The position numbers were made by a program, and so were the translations under genes. A stretch of DNA of 61,039 nucleotides from Chlorobiales bacterium (GTDB lineage: Bacteria > Bacteroidota > Chlorobiia > Chlorobiales > Chlorobiaceae), in the NCBI GenBank assembly GCA_022360275.1, contig JAKSDC010000118.1, positions 1 to 61,039 of the forward strand, read 5' to 3'. The notes under the pieces were generated by a model. That model was not told the DNA's origin, did not search any database, and saw only the letters and a program-made list of their open reading frames with translations. Each line of letters begins with the position of its first letter. The first letter of the stretch is position 1. This document shows, piece by piece, positions 52,740 to 59,555 of this stretch.

Positions 52740-53822
52740 ATGCAGACATTACAAAAAATACTGCCAAAATATACTATCGTGCTGGGGGTCGTTTTTCTGG
52801 CAACGATTGTCTATTTCGTTACCAGAGGTAATACCGTTGTTGTCGAGGTTTTTCCCGTTAAGAAAATGGAGCTTGCACAGGCGATCTATGCAACCGGCTA
52901 TGTCGATGCTGAAGCTATGGCAGATCTTCGCAGTGAGGTATCCGGAACAGTAAGGTCTGTCAACGCCAGTGAGGGTGAGTGGGTCGACAGAGGCAATGTG
53001 ATTCTTGTGTTTGATGATCGCCAACTGCGGCTGGCGGCAGAAGAGGCAAGGGCGGCTTACGCAGAACAGAAGGCGGAAGCGGATGATTCGCTGCTCGAAC
53101 TGACAAGAAGTCGCAATCTTTTTAAGGCAGGTGCTATCTCGGCACAGGAACTCGGCGATGCCGAAAAAGAGTATACGCAGGCGAAAGAACTGCTGCAGCA
53201 GAGAAAACTGCGGTTCAAAAGTCGTCAGGATGATGTGAAAAAACAGGTGGTTACTGCACCGCTCGCCGGTGTTCTGACACAACAGGAGGCAAAGGCAGGA
53301 GACTATATTGTTTCAAATACGTTTGTGGCGAGCGTTATCGATACGACAAGTTACATCATTAAAGTTGAAGTTGATGAGCTTGATGTGCCCCGCCTGAAAA
53401 AGGGTCAGGATGCCACGGTGGCACTGGATGCGTTGCCGGAAGGACGCTTTTCGGCAGTTGTTTCCCGGGTAGTACCCCAGACTGACAGGATTACCAAAAC
53501 ATCAAAGGTATATCTGGAACTTGGCGAACAGGTAGATGGTTTGCAGGTAGGAATGACGGCAACGGCGAATATTGTTTACAGTGTTCGGCAGGACGCGCTG
53601 CTGGTGCCGAAAAGTGCTGTTTTTGAGGAAGGGAAACAGGACTATGTATGGAAGATAGAAAAAGGGCGTCTTGGAAAGCAGGGGATACTGGCCGGTGCTG
53701 ATGACACTCGTTTCGTAGAGGTGCTTGACGGTCTTGCCGAAGGAGATAGTGTTGTCGCCAAGCCCGAAGAGAAATTCAGGCAGGGGATGGAAGCAAGGGT
53801 TAACGGAATTGCTGGTGGTTGA
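52740..53822 (+). CDS. HlyD/RND-type periplasmic adaptor protein
   Basis: The 360-residue protein has one N-terminal membrane segment (about 12-30), a lipoyl domain (VSGTVRSVNASEGEWVDRG ... APLAGVLTQQEAKAGDYI), an alpha-hairpin rich in Ala and Glu (about 90-160) and a beta-barrel with a C-terminal membrane-proximal domain. This is the membrane-fusion protein plan (MacA/CusB/AcrA-like). No pump or TolC gene is next to it, so it is an orphan here and its partner must be encoded elsewhere. Confidence 0.85.
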   Translation: MQTLQKILPKYTIVLGVVFLATIVYFVTRGNTVVVEVFPVKKMELAQAIYATGYVDAEAMADLRSEVSGTVRSVNASEGEWVDRGNVILVFDDRQLRLAAEEARAAYAEQKAEADDSLLELTRSRNLFKAGAISAQELGDAEKEYTQAKELLQQRKLRFKSRQDDVKKQVVTAPLAGVLTQQEAKAGDYIVSNTFVASVIDTTSYIIKVEVDELDVPRLKKGQDATVALDALPEGRFSAVVSRVVPQTDRITKTSKVYLELGEQVDGLQVGMTATANIVYSVRQDALLVPKSAVFEEGKQDYVWKIEKGRLGKQGILAGADDTRFVEVLDGLAEGDSVVAKPEEKFRQGMEARVNGIAGG

Positions 53823-53953
53823 AGGTGGAATGGAGAGTCGGCAGTTCTCGGTCGGCAGCCTGGAGCAGGCGGGATCACCGGGCAGCCGGATAGCGAAGAT
53901 ACGGACAGGCCGGAAAGGAAGTGCTCGTGCTGGAAAAAAAGGAGGCATAGCCT

Positions 53954-54979
53954 ATGACAACAGTTGCCGTTATCGTCGTTGCGCACGGAGAGGCGGAAAC
54001 GTCAGGCTTTTTTGATAACTTTTTCATGACCCGCCATACCTTGGCCCATGCATCCGAAGTTATGGCGATCTCCAAACCGCTTCAACTCTTTATATCTGTG
54101 CTGTCGGGTTTAAAAAACCGATCGAGGTTCAGGAAGGTCAACTATGCGTCGCCGCAAAATGAGCTTACCCGAAAACAGGCCGCCGCTTTAGGGAACAAGC
54201 TCGAGCAGCATCAGGAAAAAAGGGTGTTTGCTTTTGAGGTGCTGCCTGCATTTTCCGCGACACCCCCGTTTTTTGAAGAGATTGTCGGCGGGACGCGCCA
54301 CTATGACATACAGATCATGCTGTACATGGCACCGGTTGAAAACAGCCTCAACTGCGGCTCGGTATGCAGTTATCTGAAAGAGAACTATGCCGGGCATGAC
54401 CTTGCGGCGATACGGGTCATAAGCAGTTTCTGGAGGGACAGGCGTTTTCTGGATGTGTACCTCGATCATATTTTTCAGCATGTTGAATCCGGTTCAAGGG
54501 GTGATGCAGGAAGGAGATCTCTGATTCTTGTGTTTCATGGAACTCTTGTTGCCGACGCCGGGGGGAATGACCCGTCCTTTCATACCGGACTCGAAGAAAC
54601 AGTGACTTTTGCCGGGGCATTGCGAAAGACAATCATGAACGACAGAAGAAATTCTTTCGGACAAGTCCATGTTTCTTTTTTGAACCATGATGTCGGCGGG
54701 GAGTGGACAGCGCCTTCTCTGGAGCAGACCCTCAACGGGCTGAAAAAAGAAAATGCGGAACATGTCGCGCTGTTTACCGCAGGATACTTTTCCGAGGGTA
54801 ATGAAACCCTTCTGAAAGCGAAAGGGGCGTTGCTGCAAAGCGGGATAGCTTCTGTTTCCTATATTCCCTGCATCAACGATTCGGATGCATTTATCGGATA
54901 CCTTTCGGACAGGGTTGTTGCTGCGGCAAAACAGGTGAATCGTCTGAATTCAGAAAAAGGAGGGTCCCATGGAGGGTAA
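53954..54979 (+). CDS. Ferrochelatase-like (HemH family, divergent)
   Basis: The 341-residue protein has the layout of ferrochelatase: LVFHGTL with the metal-site His region, then NHDVGGEWTAPSLEQTLNGL (the usual form is QSR-G-x-WLxP) and FTAGYFSEGNETL (usual GFxSDxxETL), then PCINDSDAFIGYLSD. The N-terminus AVIVVAHGEAET has lost the usual NLGxP motif. AAGGAGG precedes ATG. It may be a true chelatase or a divergent one for another tetrapyrrole; several catalytic positions deviate. The next gene overlaps its end. Confidence 0.58.
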   Translation: MTTVAVIVVAHGEAETSGFFDNFFMTRHTLAHASEVMAISKPLQLFISVLSGLKNRSRFRKVNYASPQNELTRKQAAALGNKLEQHQEKRVFAFEVLPAFSATPPFFEEIVGGTRHYDIQIMLYMAPVENSLNCGSVCSYLKENYAGHDLAAIRVISSFWRDRRFLDVYLDHIFQHVESGSRGDAGRRSLILVFHGTLVADAGGNDPSFHTGLEETVTFAGALRKTIMNDRRNSFGQVHVSFLNHDVGGEWTAPSLEQTLNGLKKENAEHVALFTAGYFSEGNETLLKAKGALLQSGIASVSYIPCINDSDAFIGYLSDRVVAAAKQVNRLNSEKGGSHGG

Positions 54980-55187
54980 GCATGACGATAACGTCGTCTT
55001 CACGTTTGATTCCATTGTTATTCCCGGAGGAAATTCCGAAGCGCTTGCTGTTAACCTGGCCCGTCAGTTTTATCAGCAAATGAGAAAGCAGGATTTCGAT
55101 CAAAAGCAGATTTTACGCGTTGCGACGGAACTCGTCAGCTGCCTGACAGCAAGTCTGGAGGAATACAGGAAAAAAATTCTGCATTAG
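54969..55187 (+). CDS. Small protein overlapping the ferrochelatase-like gene
   Basis: The 72-residue protein is mostly helical (about 27-70) with a charged start; I recognise no family. Its ATG overlaps the end of the ferrochelatase-like gene by 11 bases, and the preceding AAAGGAGGG provides a good ribosome-binding site, so it is probably real and translationally coupled. Confidence 0.55.
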   Translation: MEGKHDDNVVFTFDSIVIPGGNSEALAVNLARQFYQQMRKQDFDQKQILRVATELVSCLTASLEEYRKKILH

Positions 55188-55215
55188 CCCTGATAAAAAG
55201 CGCAAGCTTGGAATA

Positions 55216-55410
55216 ATGCCGGGGTTTGCTGAGGAAAAAGATATTGATTCATGGGTAGACCTGGCTGATGAGCTTGGGCCGATGGTGGGGAAAAGTCTTT
55301 TTCTTGAGGGCTTACGCTCGTGCATTTGTGAGAAAAGGGCGATTTGCGTTGAGAATGCAAAAAACGAACCTGTTGGTTTTATCATCGCAGCGCATTCAGG
55401 TCAGTTTTGA
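55216..55410 (+). pseudogene. Truncated GNAT-type acetyltransferase remnant
   Basis: A 64-residue open frame has IDSWVDLADEL and an RAICVENAKNEPVGFIIAA stretch, matching the first part of GNAT acetyltransferases that begin with ED-I-D-SW. It stops before the acetyl-CoA-binding R/Q-x-x-G-x-G/A loop. A low-complexity stretch of TTTTTGACTTT words follows the stop. Likely a truncated relic; a small real protein is possible. Confidence 0.5.
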
Positions 55411-55447
55411 CTTTTTCTTTTTGAATTTTTGACTTTGACATTTCCGC

Positions 55448-56344
55448 ATGCACAATATTCTGCTCCTTGTCGTTTGCTTTCTTGCAGGCGGGCTGTTGCG
55501 GGGTTTCGGAAAACTGCCGCAGACAACGCCTTCGGTACTGAACGGGTTCATTATACACGTCTCACTGCCTGCAATAACGCTGTTGTACATTCATGATCTC
55601 AGTATTTCGGCCGATGTACTGTATATGGCGGCCATGCCCTGGCTGCATTTCGGAATAGGTGCAGTGTTTTTTCTCCTGCTCGGAAGATTCCTTAAACTTC
55701 CGAGAGCGACTGTCGGGGCACTTGTTTTAACCGGCAGTATGGGGAACACCTCGTTTCTCGGTTTACCGATGATCGAGACTTTTTACGGTAAGGAGGGGCT
55801 GGCGAGCGGGATCATTGTCGACCAGCTTGGTTCGTTCATGGTACTCTCAACGCTCGGGATCACCGTGGCAGGGATTTATTCCGACGGCAAGCCTTCTGCC
55901 GGGGAGATCTTTAAAAGAATTGTTTTTTTTCCGCCCTTTATCGCGCTGGTCATTGCCGTCCTGTTGATGCCCGTTGAGTATCCGGCCTGGTTTAGCGCCG
56001 TTCTTCGCCGCTTGGGTGATACCCTTGCCCCGCTTGCTCTTTTTTCTGTGGGGTATCAGCTCAACCCCGTTCATTTCAGGGGAAACGTTCTGAGCCTTTC
56101 TCTTGGCCTGGGATTTAAGCTGCTGCTTGCACCTTTGCTTCTGTATCTTCTTTATATCCATTTTCTGGGGCTGGGGGGACTGCCGATAAAGGTGACGCTT
56201 TTCGAGGCGGCGATGCCGCCCATGATCACGGCGGGGATCATTGCAACCGAGCATGGCATCAATCCTCCGCTGGCCAATCTGATGGTGGCCGTCGGTGTCA
56301 TACTTTCTTTTTTGACATTGCCGCTGTGGTGGATGGTTCTGTGA
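55448..56344 (+). CDS. AEC-family (auxin efflux carrier) transporter
   Basis: The 298-residue membrane protein has about 10 hydrophobic segments in the AEC two-repeat layout. SMGNTSFLGLPMIETFYG and the C-terminal AMPPMITAGIIATEHG are typical (G-N-x-x-F-x-G-x-P and the crossover region). Bacterial AEC proteins move organic acids such as malate, or are uncharacterised. ATG at 55448; the substrate is unknown. Confidence 0.85.
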   Translation: MHNILLLVVCFLAGGLLRGFGKLPQTTPSVLNGFIIHVSLPAITLLYIHDLSISADVLYMAAMPWLHFGIGAVFFLLLGRFLKLPRATVGALVLTGSMGNTSFLGLPMIETFYGKEGLASGIIVDQLGSFMVLSTLGITVAGIYSDGKPSAGEIFKRIVFFPPFIALVIAVLLMPVEYPAWFSAVLRRLGDTLAPLALFSVGYQLNPVHFRGNVLSLSLGLGFKLLLAPLLLYLLYIHFLGLGGLPIKVTLFEAAMPPMITAGIIATEHGINPPLANLMVAVGVILSFLTLPLWWMVL

Positions 56345-56405
56345 TCCCGCGTTCTCCGGGAAGATGTTTTAATTCGGATAAAAAGGTATGTAACTTTAAG
56401 GAGGA

Positions 56406-56885
56406 GTGCTTTATGCGGAGACAACCAACAACAATTCTGCCATGGACATACTAAACGATGCGATGAAAGCCGTGACGGATACCGTTTCCGGATTCTGGCC
56501 GAAGCCTTCGGAAAAGCCCAGGCTTGTAGATGGCAAACTGAGGCCATGTCTTGGAACGCCGAACTGTGTATGCAGTGAGAATCCCGGCAGTCCGGGTTGG
56601 GTAGAGCCAATAACGTTTGATCCGATGACTGCTGATGAGGCCTGGACAATGCTTAAAAAGGTAATTGATGGCATGGGGGGCGTTGTGCAGAGTGAAGAGA
56701 GTGAATATCTCTGGTCAACCTTTACGGTTCCCCTGCTCGGATTTGTGGACGATGTCGAGTTTCGCCTGGACAAAACCGACACAGTCATCCATGTACGTTC
56801 TGCTTCAAGACTCGGATTTTCCGATCTCGGTGTCAACAGGAGCCGTGTTGAGGATATCCGGCGCAGGTTTGCTGAAAAGGGATGA
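56406..56885 (+). CDS. DUF1499 family protein
   Basis: Up to 159 residues. RPCLGTPNCVCSENPGSPG with C-x-C after P-N is the DUF1499 mark, followed by WTMLKKVIDGMGG and the C-terminal VHVRSASRLGFSDLGVNRSRVEDIR. The function is unknown. Two starts compete: GTG 56406, two bases after AAGGAGG, or ATG 56442 without a clear ribosome-binding site. A 13-codon frame (56413-56454) has the ideal spacing from AAGGAGG and ends just after ATG 56442, so it may couple translation. Confidence 0.85.
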   Translation: MLYAETTNNNSAMDILNDAMKAVTDTVSGFWPKPSEKPRLVDGKLRPCLGTPNCVCSENPGSPGWVEPITFDPMTADEAWTMLKKVIDGMGGVVQSEESEYLWSTFTVPLLGFVDDVEFRLDKTDTVIHVRSASRLGFSDLGVNRSRVEDIRRRFAEKG

Positions 56886-56925
56886 CGGTTGCCCGTTGCA
56901 ATGGGAGTAACAGCGGCAACTTTTT

Positions 56926-56953
56926 TTGATTGGCAGCGTTTTTCTATTATACT
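56926..56953 (+). promoter_or_regulatory. Possible promoter of the NuoE/NuoF/NfnB-like cluster
   Basis: TTGATT, 16 bases, TATACT lies about 190 bases upstream of the NuoE-like start. Neither hexamer is perfect but the spacing is fair. Confidence 0.4.
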
Positions 56954-57017
56954 ATGCGTTTTCATCATGAAAGGCCCTGATTGGGAAAGTTTTCCGACTG
57001 AGGTCATCGATGATTAA

Positions 57018-57182
57018 ATGGACAATTGCCTGTTTCACTTTTACCGGCTGTTTTCGTCGATCGGTATTGGTGGATGGGCATTTGTTGTTCTCGGGCTTGA
57101 GATTACGCGCAAATTATTTGACAAGGAGGAAATTTCGTGGGACAAAACTCCCTGGCAGCTGCCGTCGATAAGTTGTTGGTAA
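57018..57182 (+). CDS. Small membrane-like ORF overlapping the NuoE-like gene
   Basis: This 54-codon frame begins MDNCLFHFYRLFSS and includes one membrane-like helix, SIGIGGWAFVVLGLE, then a charged tail. It overlaps the start of the NuoE-like gene by 46 bases in another frame. There is no strong ribosome-binding site. It could be a real leader protein or chance. Confidence 0.28.
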   Translation: MDNCLFHFYRLFSSIGIGGWAFVVLGLEITRKLFDKEEISWDKTPWQLPSISCW

Positions 57183-57724
57183 AGCAATGGATTGCTGAAA
57201 ACGGAAGTGACGCTTCTGCGGCGGTTCCTCTGCTCCAGGCTGTTCAAAATGAGTACGGTTATTTGCCCAGAGAGGCAATGGATATAATCGTTTCCGAGAC
57301 AGATATCACTGCCAGTCAGCTTTTTGGGGTCGCGACATTCTATTCCCAGTTCCGGTTGGATCCTGTAGGGCGGTATGTGATCAAGGTTTGTCATGGAACA
57401 GCCTGTCATGTCAGCGGGGCCGATCGTTTGAACACCGCGCTCCGTCAGAGCCTCGGCATAACCGAAGAGGGAGTCGATACAGCCTCCAATGGAAGCTATA
57501 CCATAGAGGATGTGGCTTGTATAGGCTGCTGCAGTCTTGCTCCGGTCATGGTTGTCGGAGATGAGACATTCGGGAATCTGAAAGGTGCGGATGCCCAAAG
57601 AAGCCTGAAAAAACATGCGCGCCGGCATGGAGAGTTTCTTCCGGGTCATGAAGAGGAGAAGGCTGAAGCTGACGCCCCTCAAAAAAAGTCGTCCGATACA
57701 AAGAAAAAGGAGGTTCGGCAATGA
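57137..57724 (+). CDS. NuoE-like 2Fe-2S thioredoxin-fold subunit
   Basis: The 195-residue protein has the NuoE 2Fe-2S pattern: Cys85-x4-Cys90 (CHGTACH) and Cys128-x3-Cys132 (CIGCC). The N-terminal helical part (EYGYLPREAMDII, GVATFYSQF) is standard. The last 40 residues form a Lys/Glu-rich tail not seen in typical NuoE. It starts with GTG after AAGGAGG. With the next two genes it makes a soluble NADH-linked unit; none of the membrane Nuo genes is nearby. Confidence 0.88.
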   Translation: MGQNSLAAAVDKLLVKQWIAENGSDASAAVPLLQAVQNEYGYLPREAMDIIVSETDITASQLFGVATFYSQFRLDPVGRYVIKVCHGTACHVSGADRLNTALRQSLGITEEGVDTASNGSYTIEDVACIGCCSLAPVMVVGDETFGNLKGADAQRSLKKHARRHGEFLPGHEEEKAEADAPQKKSSDTKKKEVRQ

Positions 57725-59496
57725 GCCTACAGCCAGCAACGGTTATTGTCGGTGAAGGGACGTGTGGAATAGCTGCAGGAGCGAAAGAGGTTTTCAATAC
57801 GTTCAGGGCGCTGCTACCCAATGCGGAGATGAAAACCGTAGGGTGTGTCGGGATGTGTCATCAGGAGGTGATAGTTGAGATCATCGATAAGAGGGGAGAA
57901 GCGTTTCTTTACGGAAAGGTGGATAAAAAAAATATTCCCTCGATTCTCAGTTACCACCAGGGTGAAGGTGAACTGCAGACCGATCATCTGATTCGTTCCG
58001 CTACGCGGATGGACGGCGCGGATTATCTTACACGCCAGACCAGGATCGTGTTGCGCAACGTCGGTCAACTTGACCCCAAATCCCTTGAAGAGTACCGTCA
58101 AAGAGGTGGATACCGTGCGATTGAAAAAATACTGAAAGAAGATATTTCGCCCGAACGAATTATCGAAGAGGTAAAGACCGCAGGTATCCGCGGCAGGGGT
58201 GGAGCGGGCTTTCCGACGGCAACGAAATGGAGTTTCACCCGTTCGGCAGAAGGTGACGAAAAATACCTGATCTGCAACGGCGACGAAGGGGACCCCGGAG
58301 CGTTCATGGACCGGTCGCTGCTCGAAGGAGATCCCCATAGTGTCCTTGAAGGGATGCTTATTGCAGCCTATGCCATTGGTGCCTCCCGGGGATACGCCTA
58401 TATCCGGGCAGAGTATCCTCTTGCCGTCGAACATTTCGGCAAGGCAATCGAGGACGCCCGGGAAGCCGGACTTCTCGGTAAAAACATTCTCGGGTATGAC
58501 TTTGCTTTTGACGTCAAAATAAAACAGGGAGCCGGGGCTTTTGTCTGCGGAGAAGAGACCGCACTGATCGCTTCCATCGAGGGGAGCAGAGGCATGCCCC
58601 GTATTCGTCCTCCGTTTCCTGCAGTCAAGGGATTGTTCGGAAAGCCGACGATTATCAACAATGTCGAAACGCTTGCAAATCTTGCATGGATCATTGAAAA
58701 CAGCGGGTCGGCATATGCGGAAGTCGGTACCGAACAGTCCAGGGGAACGAAAGTGTTTGCCCTTGCCGGAACCATAAAACGGGGAGGGCTTGTCGAGGTG
58801 CCTATGGGAATGACTGTCAGGCAGGTGCTCTATGATATCGGCGGCGGTTCCTCCACCGGTCTTCCGATTAAAGCGGTTCAGCTTGGAGGACCCAGTGGAG
58901 GATGTATTCCGGAGTCTCTTTTCGACACACCGATAGAGTACGAGGCACTCAATGCAACCGGTGCGATCATGGGGTCGGGCGGCATGGTTGTCATGGATGC
59001 AAAATCCTGTATGGTTGATATTGCGCGTTATTTTCTTGAGTTTACCCAAATCGAATCGTGCGGTAAATGTACGTTCTGCAGGATAGGAACCCTGCGCATG
59101 AAGGAACTGCTGACCAGAATCTGTGACGGCGAAGGAACGATGGAGGACATCGATACGTTGGAAGAAATTGCTCACCAGGTAAAAGCGTCCAGCCTGTGCG
59201 GTCTGGGACAGACCGCACCGAATCCGGTCCTGACGACACTGAGATACTTCAGGGATGAATATGTTGCTCATGTAGAGGAGAATCGGTGCCCGGCCGGGGT
59301 CTGTAAAGGTCTTATAACCCACACTATCATGCCGCAGTCCTGTACGGGCTGTTCGATCTGCGAGCGGTACTGCCCGGTGGATGCGATAACCGGTGTCATT
59401 AAAAAACCCGAAACCTGGGTTATTGACAAGGAGCTTTGTATTAATTGCGGCATGTGTGTTGAAGTTTGCAATTCCGATGCCATTCGTGTGGAATAA
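57721..59496 (+). CDS. NuoF/HydB-like NADH-binding FMN iron-sulfur subunit
   Basis: The 591-residue protein has an N-terminal thioredoxin-like 2Fe-2S segment (GTCGIAAGA, GCVGMCHQE), then the NuoF core: RGRGGAGFPTATKW (FMN/NADH glycine-rich loop) and CNGDEGDPGAFMD, and CGKCTFCR (4Fe-4S). The C-terminus adds a ferredoxin domain with two 4Fe-4S motifs (CTGCSICERYCP, CINCGMCVEVCN). This layout is that of HydB/StnB-type bifurcating subunits. It overlaps the NuoE-like gene by 4 bases. Confidence 0.92.
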   Translation: MSLQPATVIVGEGTCGIAAGAKEVFNTFRALLPNAEMKTVGCVGMCHQEVIVEIIDKRGEAFLYGKVDKKNIPSILSYHQGEGELQTDHLIRSATRMDGADYLTRQTRIVLRNVGQLDPKSLEEYRQRGGYRAIEKILKEDISPERIIEEVKTAGIRGRGGAGFPTATKWSFTRSAEGDEKYLICNGDEGDPGAFMDRSLLEGDPHSVLEGMLIAAYAIGASRGYAYIRAEYPLAVEHFGKAIEDAREAGLLGKNILGYDFAFDVKIKQGAGAFVCGEETALIASIEGSRGMPRIRPPFPAVKGLFGKPTIINNVETLANLAWIIENSGSAYAEVGTEQSRGTKVFALAGTIKRGGLVEVPMGMTVRQVLYDIGGGSSTGLPIKAVQLGGPSGGCIPESLFDTPIEYEALNATGAIMGSGGMVVMDAKSCMVDIARYFLEFTQIESCGKCTFCRIGTLRMKELLTRICDGEGTMEDIDTLEEIAHQVKASSLCGLGQTAPNPVLTTLRYFRDEYVAHVEENRCPAGVCKGLITHTIMPQSCTGCSICERYCPVDAITGVIKKPETWVIDKELCINCGMCVEVCNSDAIRVE

Positions 59497-59555
59497 GGTG
59501 AAAGGCGGGAGAACGCAATAACGCTATCTGAAACGATCAATCGAGGTAGTCAATC

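Noticed and set aside
57814..59322. 502-codon open frame on the minus strand opposite the NuoF-like gene
   Set aside because: The plus-strand frame carries every NuoF motif; the antisense product has no recognisable domain and the frame is an artefact of codon bias.
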